Shown here: in pieces, positions 9,114-17,585 of the stretch
Numbering within the stretch: position 1 is the stretch's first letter
Layout of the letters: each line of letters opens with the position of its first letter
Assembly (NCBI GenBank): GCA_002331025.1
Contig: DCYG01000044.1
Location: forward strand, 1 to 64,000
DNA: 64,000 bases
Source of the DNA: Firmicutes bacterium UBA2116
GTDB lineage: Bacteria > Bacillota > Clostridia > Tissierellales > Sedimentibacteraceae
Direction of reading: 5' to 3'
Translations under genes and position numbers: made by a program
Notes under the pieces: model-generated
The model's database searches: none
What the model was told of the DNA's origin: nothing
What the model saw: only the letters and a program-made list of their open reading frames with translations

Positions 9114-10160
9114 CTATTTTAATTCTTCTATAGCTTTAAAGTATTTATCAGTATTTGATTTTGCAAACTTTTCGTAAACTGAATTAACCATCTCTCTCAT
9201 AGGAGCTCTGTCTATTTCATATATGTTCATTCCTGCTGCTTTTAATCTTCCTAAGAAATCTTCTTCCGCTTTCTCTTGTTCTTTAGAAATCTGTATAGTT
9301 ATTTCTTTTGCTGTTTCCTTAAATAATTTTTGATCTTCAGCACTTAATGTATCCCAGAACATTTTTGATGCATGTGCCGTAGTGAATGCAAAGATGTGTT
9401 CTGTTAAAGAAACATTATCCTGTACTTCATAAACACGTTCGTTATTAATTGTAGCTATTGAGTTTTCATGTCCGTCTATAGTTCCTTGCTGTAAAGCAGT
9501 AAATACTTCACCCCATGACATTGCCTGCGGAGCAGCTCCTAAAGCTGTAAATGTATCAACAAATATAGAGCTTTCTATAACTCTTATTTTCATGCCTTTC
9601 AGTCCTTCAACCGATTCAATGGCCTTGCCGGAGTTAGTTACGCTTCTCGGTCCCCTTGCAATAAGTCCGAACGTTATGATTCCCGCACTTTCAGTTTCTT
9701 TATACAATTCTTCCGCTGCATCTGATTCTAAAAATCTGTATACGTGTTCCCAGTTGTCAAATAAGAAAGGTAAATCCAATGTTTGGAATGCAGGTACGAA
9801 ATTACCCATTGGAGAAGATGTAATTACCGCTAAATCCACCGTTCCATATTGTAGCCCCTCTGCTAATTCCCTGTCTTTTCCCAATACACCTGCAGGATAA
9901 AGCTCAACTTCAAATCTTCCGTTTGTTTTTGATTCTATAGCCTCTTTATATCTTAATGCGAACATATGATATGCATCATCCGGTAATTCCGGTGACATAT
10001 GAGCAAGCTTTATTACGGTTGCTTTGCCGCTTGGTTGATTATTAGATGCCTGGTTATTGTTATTTGTAGGTTGAGGAGCATTTCCTCCACCGCCGCATGC
10101 TGTTCCTAAAACCATTAATATTACAAGAATTATTGATAACGTTGCAGTTTTAAATTTCAT
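9114..10160 (-). CDS. dctP: TRAP transporter substrate-binding lipoprotein (DctP)
   Basis: This 348-aa extracytoplasmic binding protein carries a lipoprotein signal with lipobox LGTAC, lipidated Cys22, and a Gly/Asn/Gln-rich linker. The DctP fold follows: ELYPAGVLGKDRELAEGLQYG and, near residue 192, the conserved Arg of GMKIRVIES that usually binds the substrate carboxylate. It lies 13 bp after the panE-like gene, indicating cotranscription with 2-oxoacid metabolism. The substrate is not readable from sequence, but a carboxylate is expected. Confidence 0.95.
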   Translation of the reverse strand: MKFKTATLSIILVILMVLGTACGGGGNAPQPTNNNNQASNNQPSGKATVIKLAHMSPELPDDAYHMFALRYKEAIESKTNGRFEVELYPAGVLGKDRELAEGLQYGTVDLAVITSSPMGNFVPAFQTLDLPFLFDNWEHVYRFLESDAAEELYKETESAGIITFGLIARGPRSVTNSGKAIESVEGLKGMKIRVIESSIFVDTFTALGAAPQAMSWGEVFTALQQGTIDGHENSIATINNERVYEVQDNVSLTEHIFAFTTAHASKMFWDTLSAEDQKLFKETAKEITIQISKEQEKAEEDFLGRLKAAGMNIYEIDRAPMREMVNSVYEKFAKSNTDKYFKAIEELK

Positions 10161-10173
10161 AATATCCTCCGAA

Positions 10174-11103
10174 TTATTTAATTAAATTTTCGTAATTTTT
10201 TTGAATCATGCTTACAATTTTGTAAAGAACGTTCGTTACCGGTACACTAATACCTAACTTTTCTGCCTCTTTTACAACAGCACCATTTATAAAATCAATT
10301 TCTGTTGTCCTGTTTCCAAGAACATCCTGCATCATTGAAGGCATATGCTCCGCATGCTCGACAAAATCCAATTCAATAAGCTTTATAACGTTTTCCGCAT
10401 TTGCACGAATTTTTTTTGCATTTGCAACCGAAACCACTTCTTTAGCTATTGAACGGGCAAGCTCCTTACCCTCATCTGTTTTTCCCACATCACCAAGTTT
10501 TAACCTTGAGGCTGCTGTCAATGCATTACAAGCCGCATTAAAAGCAACCTTTTCCCAAATTGAAACAAATACATCCTCTGTTATGATACAATTGAAGCCT
10601 GCATCACTTAACATCATTTCGACCTGTTTTAATTTTTCTGTAACTTCCCCGTTACAGCTCATAATTTTTGTAGTTCCTTTTCCTAATGACCTTACATTTC
10701 CCGGTTTAAGCAAATCGCTCGGAAAATTTGTCGTTCCGATAATTATTTTGTCCGTCCGCACAAATTCCTTAATTACCTCATCGTTCCCTAAACCGTTTTG
10801 TAATGATAGGACCATTGTTTCAGGTCCTATCATTGCTTTTAAAGATGACAAAGCCGACTTCGAGTGAATTGTTTTAGTAAATAAAATTATCAAATCCGGT
10901 TGCTCAGTTACTTCTTGTGCAAATTTAGCTTTAATTTTAATATTCCTTTTTCCTTCGGCTGTTTCTAAAACTAATCCGTTTCTATTAATTTCATCAACCT
11001 GCGGCTTTGATACGTCAACTAAGATTACATCATTGCCTCTCTCTTTTAAGAGACCTCCATACAAGCATCCCATCGCCCCTGCACCTAAAATTAAAGTTTT
11101 CAA
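10174..11103 (-). CDS. panE: PanE-family 2-oxoacid reductase (2-dehydropantoate 2-reductase-like)
   Basis: This 309-aa NAD(P)-dependent reductase has an N-terminal Rossmann motif, GAGAMGCLYG, and the ketopantoate reductase C-terminal helical domain (KVAFNAACNALTAASRL, a conserved Lys/Asn region near residue 190). Canonical PanE makes pantoate. In lactic acid bacteria PanE homologs reduce branched-chain 2-oxo acids to 2-hydroxy acids. Its place between a 2-oxoacid:ferredoxin oxidoreductase and a TRAP importer, away from other pantothenate genes, favours the second role. That is inference. Confidence 0.85.
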   Translation of the reverse strand: MKTLILGAGAMGCLYGGLLKERGNDVILVDVSKPQVDEINRNGLVLETAEGKRNIKIKAKFAQEVTEQPDLIILFTKTIHSKSALSSLKAMIGPETMVLSLQNGLGNDEVIKEFVRTDKIIIGTTNFPSDLLKPGNVRSLGKGTTKIMSCNGEVTEKLKQVEMMLSDAGFNCIITEDVFVSIWEKVAFNAACNALTAASRLKLGDVGKTDEGKELARSIAKEVVSVANAKKIRANAENVIKLIELDFVEHAEHMPSMMQDVLGNRTTEIDFINGAVVKEAEKLGISVPVTNVLYKIVSMIQKNYENLIK

Positions 11104-11138
11104 TGTTCACTCTCCTCCCTTGCAGAAAACTTCCAACA

Positions 11139-12044
11139 TTAAGCAGTCGCATGCTCCTCAGTTTCAATGTTCATATTTTCAAGTTTCTTTATATATCTGT
11201 GATAATACTTCACCGTATAATCCTGAAGCTCAGCTTTTTGCTCTTCAGTCAAATGCTTGAATCTTCCTTGCATTTCTATGTAATCCGTAATGGGCCTTAA
11301 ATCTTTAAGTTTACTGTTTATAGTTACATGTCCATCTTCATATTCAAAAAGAATCCAGCTTCCTGTTTGAACTGCCAACCTTGCTAATTCTACCGATTTA
11401 CCGGGATCGTATCTCCATCCCGTAGGACATGGAGTTTGAATGTGAATCAATGACGGACCGTCTGTTTCCATGGCTTTTTTAAGTTTTTTCTTAAAATCAT
11501 TTAAATTATGTATGGAAGCTGTCGCTGCATAAGGAATATCATGAGCTATAGCAATTTCCATTAAATTCTTTCTGCTTGTAGGTTTTCCCGAAGGCGTAGT
11601 TGTAGTGCTGGCAAAAAAAGGTGTAGAACTGCTTCCTTGTATTCCTGTATTCATGTATGCTTCATTGTCATAGCATATATACATTATTTTATCTCTTCTT
11701 TCCAAAACACCTGATAATGCTTGTAAGCCAATGTCAACAGTTCCTCCGTCGCCTGCAAATGCCAATACTGTAGTGTGATAATTTCCCTGAGCATTTAAAG
11801 CTGCTCTCACTCCTGCCGCACATGCTGCCGTATTCTCCAGATTACCCTGAAATCCTGCTATTTTCAACCCTGATTCATTTCCATATCCGGAAAATAGTGC
11901 CGAACACCCCGGTGGTATCAATATTATTGTATCTTCACCCAATACTGACATTACATTTCTCATTATCAACTCCAAACCACAGCCGGCACATGCACTGACT
12001 CCATGAGATACTAATCCCTTAGATTTATGTTGTATATCAAACAT
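11139..12044 (-). CDS. 2-oxoacid:ferredoxin oxidoreductase, beta (TPP) subunit
   Basis: This 301-aa thiamine-diphosphate-binding subunit has CAGCG near the N-terminus, the TPP motif AGDGGTVDIG, and the DNEAYMNTGIQGSS segment typical of PorB/VorB. It decarboxylates the 2-oxo acid with CoA and reduces ferredoxin. Its start overlaps the alpha gene by 8 nt. Whether pyruvate, 2-oxoisovalerate or an aryl-2-oxo acid is the substrate cannot be decided from sequence. The four-subunit layout and Ptb/Buk neighbours favour a branched-chain or similar acid. Confidence 0.92.
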   Translation of the reverse strand: MFDIQHKSKGLVSHGVSACAGCGLELIMRNVMSVLGEDTIILIPPGCSALFSGYGNESGLKIAGFQGNLENTAACAAGVRAALNAQGNYHTTVLAFAGDGGTVDIGLQALSGVLERRDKIMYICYDNEAYMNTGIQGSSSTPFFASTTTTPSGKPTSRKNLMEIAIAHDIPYAATASIHNLNDFKKKLKKAMETDGPSLIHIQTPCPTGWRYDPGKSVELARLAVQTGSWILFEYEDGHVTINSKLKDLRPITDYIEMQGRFKHLTEEQKAELQDYTVKYYHRYIKKLENMNIETEEHATA

Positions 12045-13242
12045 TTTTAGTCACCTGCCTTAATTCCATTGGATTTTCTTTAAGGTCAATCCATTCTGTA
12101 TGTACTGCTCTTTTACCTTCTTTAATTTCTAAAAGTTCATTATATATTTTTTCAATATTATCAATTGTTACGTCTCTCCCGCCAAGACCGCCGACATAAT
12201 GTCTGATATCACAATTTTCATTCATCATCAGTGCAGAAGTTTCACTCCAGACAGGACCGCCCTGTCCACCCAATCCGGCACTTCTGTCAAAAACTCCGAT
12301 TACTTTTTTTCCTTTCAGAACTTCTTTAAGTTGTTTTATAGGGAACGGTCTGAATACTGTTACTTTTGCCAATCCGACTTTTTTACCCTCTTGTCTCATT
12401 TTATCCACTACATATTTTGCAGTTCCGCACATTGATCCAAGTGCAACTAATACAACGTCGGCATCCTCTGTTTTATATCCCTCTACAATATGAAGCTTCC
12501 TTCCGAATTTTTCTTCGAATTCCTTTTCTATTTCTTCGATAACATCAATAGAATTATCCATTGCATATTTTTGCTGGTATCTCATTTCGGTGAATTCATC
12601 AGAGCCGGTTAAGTCACAGCAAAACATTGGATCGTCAGGATCGATATATGTGTTTTTTCTTATATATGGTCCGATAAAATCATCAACCAACCTTTGTTCG
12701 GGAACTTGTGTCTTTTGCATTGAATGAGATAAGAAGAAACCATCTAAGCAAACCATTGCCGGCGTTAATACTCTTTCATCTTCGGCAACCCTATATGCAA
12801 GTAATGTAATATCTAATACTTCCTGAACATTCTGGCAATAAAATTGCAGCCATCCCATGTCTCTTTGCGCCATTGCATCTCCGTGCTCACACCATAGCGT
12901 CCAGGGAGCAGCCACACCCCTGTTAACAACCGGCATTACAATCGGCACTCTGTTCCCGGAAGTCATACTTAAAATTTCATGCATTAAAGCCAATCCATTA
13001 GAAGCAGTTGCCGTTGCCGCTCTCACTCCTGTTAAACCTGCCGTCGTTGCAACAGACAACGCGGTGTGTTCAGATTCAACACGTACATATTCAGCTTTTA
13101 ATTCTCCTTCAGCCACCAAATCCGACAATTTTTCCGAAATAGAACTTTGCGGAGTTATGGGATATGCAGAAATCACTTGAACTCTGGCAAGCTTCATGGC
13201 CTCTACTGCTGCTTCATTTCCGTCAAGCATTTTAAAAACCAT
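12037..13242 (-). CDS. 2-oxoacid:ferredoxin oxidoreductase, alpha subunit
   Basis: This 401-aa alpha subunit (PorA/VorA type) has the N-terminal pyrimidine-binding domain with GNEAAVEA and AYPITPQSSISE, then the second domain with GSMCGTAKYVVD and the AGLGGQGGP loop. It pairs with the beta subunit, which it overlaps by 8 nt. The delta gene ends at the same base where it starts, so the four subunits are tightly coupled translationally. Confidence 0.93.
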   Translation of the reverse strand: MVFKMLDGNEAAVEAMKLARVQVISAYPITPQSSISEKLSDLVAEGELKAEYVRVESEHTALSVATTAGLTGVRAATATASNGLALMHEILSMTSGNRVPIVMPVVNRGVAAPWTLWCEHGDAMAQRDMGWLQFYCQNVQEVLDITLLAYRVAEDERVLTPAMVCLDGFFLSHSMQKTQVPEQRLVDDFIGPYIRKNTYIDPDDPMFCCDLTGSDEFTEMRYQQKYAMDNSIDVIEEIEKEFEEKFGRKLHIVEGYKTEDADVVLVALGSMCGTAKYVVDKMRQEGKKVGLAKVTVFRPFPIKQLKEVLKGKKVIGVFDRSAGLGGQGGPVWSETSALMMNENCDIRHYVGGLGGRDVTIDNIEKIYNELLEIKEGKRAVHTEWIDLKENPMELRQVTKNV

Positions 13243-13547
13243 TATTCTTCACCTCTTTCCGGTATCATTTTCATACATTTAGAAGGACATTCATTAACAC
13301 AAATGCCGCAGCCTTTACAATAATCATAATTTATTACCACACATTCTGCTCTGTCTTTATAAACATCTATAACGTTTGTAGGACAAAACCTTTCGCACGT
13401 TCCGCATTTTATGCATTTTTCATAATCTATAACAGGTCTTTCCAGCCTCCAGCTTCCTGTGGTTGAACTTGCAAAAATTGTGGCAACAGGTCCAAGAACT
13501 CTACATTTTTTTAATTCTTTCGAATGCTTCTCTTGCTGCTTTTGCAT
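13242..13547 (-). CDS. 2-oxoacid:ferredoxin oxidoreductase, delta (2x[4Fe-4S]) subunit
   Basis: A roughly 101-aa ferredoxin-like subunit with two CxxCxxCxxxCP clusters (CIKCGTCERFCP and CKGCGICVNECP) that wire electrons from the TPP centre to external ferredoxin. The ATG at 13547 is preferred because GGCGGGTG lies 6 nt upstream. A TTG at 13571 is in frame but has no good site. Either way the start lies inside the end of the gamma gene, overlapping by about 47 nt, which is a large overlap even for this operon type. Confidence 0.9.
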   Translation of the reverse strand: MQKQQEKHSKELKKCRVLGPVATIFASSTTGSWRLERPVIDYEKCIKCGTCERFCPTNVIDVYKDRAECVVINYDYCKGCGICVNECPSKCMKMIPERGEE

Positions 13548-14052
13548 TTTTTTCACCCGCCTTTTCTCCAAATGATTCTATAATTGCTTTCTCAATTGAT
13601 TCTATGGTTAAAAGGCCTGTCCCTGCTATAGCTCCTAACATAGATCCGTTTGGTATACCTCTGCCTGTATTATTTAAAGCAATTTGTGTACCATCTACGT
13701 AATAAATTTCTTTGAAGTTATACTTTTTGTACATATTAACCACATTTACATCTTCAGTATTTAAAACTAAAATACTATTCTCATGTATGCCTTGGGAAAT
13801 ATCTATATCTTTGTCAATAATAGTGCTGTCCATTACTAATACAATATCCGGATGGTAAACAAAAGAGTTTATAAGCACAGGCTTTTCATCTACAATGATA
13901 CTCGTATTTACAGGTGCACCACGTCTTTCATGACCATAGGCAGGTACAGTAATTGCGTATTTATCTTCATACAATGATATTGCTTCAGAAAATATTTTTC
14001 CTGCTGTTACAACACCTTGTCCTCCTAACCCATAAAATTTAATACTAATCAT
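13501..14052 (-). CDS. 2-oxoacid:ferredoxin oxidoreductase, gamma subunit
   Basis: A roughly 183-aa PorG/KorC-type subunit that starts with the family signature GLGGQGVVTAGK and contains AYGHERRGAPV. I start it at the ATG at 14052, just before the conserved domain, with GAAGGGA upstream. The TTG at 14094 lacks a site. It is the promoter-proximal gene of the train, 80-90 nt after a consensus promoter. The order gamma-delta-alpha-beta matches pyruvate and 2-oxoisovalerate oxidoreductases. Confidence 0.9.
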   Translation of the reverse strand: MISIKFYGLGGQGVVTAGKIFSEAISLYEDKYAITVPAYGHERRGAPVNTSIIVDEKPVLINSFVYHPDIVLVMDSTIIDKDIDISQGIHENSILVLNTEDVNVVNMYKKYNFKEIYYVDGTQIALNNTGRGIPNGSMLGAIAGTGLLTIESIEKAIIESFGEKAGEKNAKAAREAFERIKKM

Positions 14053-14138
14053 ATTTGCTTTGTCCCTTCTTTCCCATTTTTTTATAAAATGCAAATCAAA
14101 AAATTTAAGTTAATAATAAAAACGTTTTTATAATTAAT

Positions 14139-14167
14139 ATTATAAATATGGTGAATACAATTGTCAA
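14139..14167 (-). promoter_or_regulatory. Consensus sigma-A promoter of the oxidoreductase operon
   Basis: On the minus strand TTGACA (14162-14167) is separated by exactly 17 bp from TATAAT (14139-14144), a perfect vegetative promoter. Transcription would start near 14132 and run into the gamma subunit. Confidence 0.85.
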
Positions 14168-14189
14168 GAATTTTTTTCGATATAGTATA

Positions 14190-14214
14190 CATCGTTTCTC
14201 TAAAAGAAACGATG
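14190..14214. promoter_or_regulatory. 10-bp perfect palindrome upstream of the operon promoter
   Basis: CATCGTTTCT-CTAAA-AGAAACGATG, perfect 10-bp arms with a 5-bp centre. It lies 23 bp upstream of the -35. IclR-family regulators bind palindromes of the GTTTC/GAAAC type in such positions, and an iclR gene lies just upstream. Operator function is inferred. Confidence 0.5.
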
Positions 14215-14238
14215 CCCGCACTTTAACATGATGAGCAT

Positions 14239-14271
14239 AAAAAAATGCAGTTAATAATCACTGCATTTTTT
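14239..14271 (-). terminator. Terminator of the iclR gene
   Basis: AAAAAATGCAGT (to 14251) pairs with ACTGCATTTTTT (14260-14271), a 12-bp stem with a T run on both strands. It lies 14 bp past the iclR stop and separates it from the oxidoreductase promoter. Confidence 0.8.
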
Positions 14272-14284
14272 ATATTATTAATAT

Positions 14285-15058
14285 TTAATTTTCCTTATAC
14301 CCTAAAGAGGCTGATACTTCATATGCTGTTTCCTTTATTGATTTTATAAGTTCTTCCTTATTGTTATTCATTCTCATATAGGTTCCCGATATACTGATTG
14401 CAGCTATAGTTTGTCCGGTCAAATCCTTTATCGGTGCGGCAAAGCAAACTAATCCATATTCACTTTCCTCATCATCCTCACTGTATCCCTGCTGTTCAAC
14501 CTGCTTCAACATTTCTATCAGTTTTTCGTAATTTGTAATTGTATGCTCGGTGAATTGCTTATAATCGTAATTTTTTAATCTCTCTTCCAATTCTTCGCTC
14601 AGTTTGCTGGCTACTAAAACCTTGCCCATGGCTGTTGCATAAAACGGTAATTTATAACCGACTCTTGATGCCATTTGTATTGTGTTATTGCTGGCTTCTT
14701 TAACCATAAAAATGACATTCAGGTCGCTGTCCAATATTCCCAAATGAGTTGTTTCATTATGTTTGTCTCTAAGTTTTTGTAAAAAAGGCCTTATCAAAGT
14801 AAAAATATTTTGTTTTTCTAAAACAATAGCTCCAAAATGAGCAAATTTGATACCCAGCTTATACTTTGAGTCGGTTGTTTTATGAACAAAACCTTTTTTT
14901 TCAAGCGTATACAACATTCTGAATACGCTCGCTTTTCCAAAATTTGTAGCTTTACTGATTTCAGATACACCAAGTTCATCATGTAAACTCAGTAAATCTA
15001 AAATTTCCAAAGTATTGTTAACAGAACTCATTAAATATTTATCATCATCGTTAATCAT
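14285..15058 (-). CDS. IclR-family transcriptional regulator
   Basis: A roughly 257-aa regulator with an N-terminal winged helix (LGVSEISKATNFGKASVFRMLYTLEKKGFV pattern, about residues 28-57 from this start) and a C-terminal IclR ligand domain (YATAMGKVLVAS, SEYGLVCFAAPI). The ATG at 15058 has AGAGG 5 nt upstream. A TTG at 15091 would add 11 residues but has no ribosome site. It lies directly upstream of the 2-oxoacid oxidoreductase/TRAP train and is its most likely regulator, probably sensing an aromatic or organic acid. Confidence 0.9.
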   Translation of the reverse strand: MINDDDKYLMSSVNNTLEILDLLSLHDELGVSEISKATNFGKASVFRMLYTLEKKGFVHKTTDSKYKLGIKFAHFGAIVLEKQNIFTLIRPFLQKLRDKHNETTHLGILDSDLNVIFMVKEASNNTIQMASRVGYKLPFYATAMGKVLVASKLSEELEERLKNYDYKQFTEHTITNYEKLIEMLKQVEQQGYSEDDEESEYGLVCFAAPIKDLTGQTIAAISISGTYMRMNNNKEELIKSIKETAYEVSASLGYKEN

Positions 15059-15192
15059 TTCATCCTCTAAATAATACTTATTTTCTGCCAATTGTATTTA
15101 ATATCCGTACAAAATTCATGGATTCCGAAATATTATAACACATAAAAATAGAATTTAACAAGTTATTTATTAATCATTAACAAAAATTAAAA

Positions 15193-16653
15193 TTACATAA
15201 ATCTTTCTATATCAACATCCATAAATTTAGATCTTTCGAATTTTTCTTTTAAATTAAAGGGTACCGTACAATCAAAAATCGTTTTGCAGGACATTCCTTT
15301 ATCCTTTAATAAAGTATTGTATTCCGGGCTTTGAGACGGATCTAAGGGATGACACCTGACACCCGGTATAAATATTGTATCAACATCACCTTGATATCTT
15401 GTATTCATTGACCATAAAACATCATTGGTATCAAAAGGATCTACATCTTCACTTACTATTATGATATGCTTTAATTCGGGGAATGCCGAAAATGCCAATA
15501 GTGCAGCCTGTCTTTGTCTGCCTTCGTCTGATTGCTTAAGCTTTTTGAACTGCAATACAGCCATATATTTTCCGCCTCCCGAGGAATGCGCGTATACATT
15601 TAACAGTCTTCCCGGCATTGCCTTCTCTATCATTTGGATTACACTTGCTTCTGTCGGTATACCTGCTAAATTAACATGCTCTTCGCTCGGTCCTATAATA
15701 GTCTGCATAACAGGATTTTTCCTGTGAGTAACCGCCTTAACTTTTATAACAGGTGTTTTTTCGATTGCTTCACCGGTATATCCCGGAAATTCTGGCATTG
15801 CCTTCCCTGTATTTGTATTTTGATCCTCTCTTACATATCTTCCCGGAATCAGTTCTCCTTCTATAACATATTCTGCATTTGCAATTGCTTTTTCATTTAT
15901 TGTTAAGCAGTTTACCAATTCTACAGGTTTATTTCGTATTGCCCCTGCTATACTGAGCTCATTAAACCCTAAGGGAGTAGTCGGCGGCTCAAAGCAAGCA
16001 GCAATTTCAACAGCAGGATCCACGCCTATACTTATGGAAATCGGCAGCGGCTTTCCCTCTTTTTCTGCTTTTTCGCGAAATACATCCAAATGTCTGGCGC
16101 CCGGAACAAAATACATAGAAATTTCATCCTCGCTTTGTAAACATAATCTGTGTATTGTAATATCGGATTCTCCAGTTTCTATGTCAGATGCATAGCACAT
16201 ACCCATAGTTATATACGGACCTGCATCTTCCTCCGTATTTGTTGGAGCAGGAACTAATTTTCTTATATCAAATCCCGGTTCATCCGCATAATGAACCACT
16301 TCCTGGCACTTTGCAAATTTGTTGGAAATGACGATTGGATCAATAGGATTTTTGACTGATTCATTTAACAGAAATCCTAATTTTTCAGGCTTCGTATCAA
16401 GCATAATTCCTACTCTTTCTCTGCTTGCCAGCAACCCGATTATTACTCTTGCATCTTCATGTCCCTTTACATTGTTAAAAATCATAGCGGGACCTATTTT
16501 TGTAGGGCGCATAACTGTTCCTCCTGCCCCTATATGACGATATACACCGGATAATTCTGCCATAGGATTTACCGATTCGTTTGTCTCAATTAATTGACCC
16601 GGAATAGTTTTTAGCAACTCTATCGCAGACCTTAAATCTGTTACTTTATTCAT
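15193..16653 (-). CDS. UbiD-family decarboxylase, LpdC/AroY-like
   Basis: This 486-aa prenyl-FMN-dependent UbiD-family (de)carboxylase has ATG at 16653 with AGGAGG 5 nt upstream; the frame opens 9 codons earlier. It carries a REDQNTNTG then MPEFPGYTGE segment. That is how I remember gallate/protocatechuate decarboxylases (LpdC, AroY) reading, instead of the EGPFGEF of classical UbiD. The first Glu of the E-x4-E active-site pair is a Gly here. It stands alone, without a UbiX of its own, so it would depend on the UbiX at 19058-19627. Likely substrate: a hydroxylated aromatic acid. Confidence 0.85.
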   Translation of the reverse strand: MNKVTDLRSAIELLKTIPGQLIETNESVNPMAELSGVYRHIGAGGTVMRPTKIGPAMIFNNVKGHEDARVIIGLLASRERVGIMLDTKPEKLGFLLNESVKNPIDPIVISNKFAKCQEVVHYADEPGFDIRKLVPAPTNTEEDAGPYITMGMCYASDIETGESDITIHRLCLQSEDEISMYFVPGARHLDVFREKAEKEGKPLPISISIGVDPAVEIAACFEPPTTPLGFNELSIAGAIRNKPVELVNCLTINEKAIANAEYVIEGELIPGRYVREDQNTNTGKAMPEFPGYTGEAIEKTPVIKVKAVTHRKNPVMQTIIGPSEEHVNLAGIPTEASVIQMIEKAMPGRLLNVYAHSSGGGKYMAVLQFKKLKQSDEGRQRQAALLAFSAFPELKHIIIVSEDVDPFDTNDVLWSMNTRYQGDVDTIFIPGVRCHPLDPSQSPEYNTLLKDKGMSCKTIFDCTVPFNLKEKFERSKFMDVDIERFM

Positions 16654-16720
16654 AACTGCCTCCTGAAAATTATTTATCACTATATTAATGTGTATAGCAG
16701 CTATACTGTCAATATTAAAA

Positions 16721-17551
16721 TTAATATTTTTCTACAGGTATTTGCAATTGACAAAAATCAACGTCGGTGCTGCTTTTGTAAAATGTACTGTCCAGTATGC
16801 ATTCATCTATTATATCACCGGCAATAGTGTATTCACTTTCTTCTATCCACTTAATAAGAGAACATAAGTATTCTTTTTGATATGGCATCCCGTATTTGTA
16901 CATACATGCATAGTTACCTTCAGGCAGCGTAACAGCATTTTCTAACTTTGAATCATCCGCATTACTGTTTAAAATAATATAAACACCGGCTCCTTCAAAT
17001 ATATTGCTTTTTTTAAGACTGTTTTTCGGAATAATTGTACCAAACCTGTTGGATGGCTGAATTTTATTGATTTCAAGCATACTCCATGCCTTCATCATTG
17101 TAATATGAAGCTCTTCCTTACATAATTCGTTCTCATAAGGAAGGAATACCACTCTTCTCTCAGGAAAATACTCTATTGTGGGTAAGTATAATTCTTGATT
17201 TGTATCTTCAACTTTTTCATAAGCTTTAATTCGATTTTCTATTGAATCATATATAGTCATCATTTTTTGTATTTCCCTGCCTAAAAAATCTTTATGGTAT
17301 CTCAGTAACGAAATTGATGAATCGAGATTTCTGTTTTCTATGTGTTTTTTTATATATTTCAGCTTTATTCCTACGGATTTAAGATAACAAATTTCTCTTA
17401 AAAAAGGAATTTGGTTGAAGCTGTAATAACGATATCCATTTTCGTCAACAACCATTGGTTTAAATAGACCGATCTTATCATAGTGAATAAGCGTCTGCCT
17501 GGAGATACTGTGAATTTTAGCCATTTCACCAACCGATAATAAACCCTTCAA
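16721..17551 (-). CDS. MerR-family regulator with GyrI-like effector domain
   Basis: A roughly 276-aa BmrR-like architecture: N-terminal MerR helix-turn-helix (LLSVGEMAKIHSISRQTLIHYD), a coiled-coil dimerisation helix (about residues 75-115) and a C-terminal GyrI-like small-molecule domain. The TTG at 17551 is chosen because AAAGGAGG lies 8 nt upstream; the open frame extends to 17575 but would swallow that site. It lies 34 bp after the LysR gene and upstream of the LpdC-like ubiD. This suggests control by an aromatic ligand, which is inference. Confidence 0.85.
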   Translation of the reverse strand: MKGLLSVGEMAKIHSISRQTLIHYDKIGLFKPMVVDENGYRYYSFNQIPFLREICYLKSVGIKLKYIKKHIENRNLDSSISLLRYHKDFLGREIQKMMTIYDSIENRIKAYEKVEDTNQELYLPTIEYFPERRVVFLPYENELCKEELHITMMKAWSMLEINKIQPSNRFGTIIPKNSLKKSNIFEGAGVYIILNSNADDSKLENAVTLPEGNYACMYKYGMPYQKEYLCSLIKWIEESEYTIAGDIIDECILDSTFYKSSTDVDFCQLQIPVEKY

Positions 17552-17585
17552 TAATATTACCTCCTTTCGAATCAAGACGACTGAT

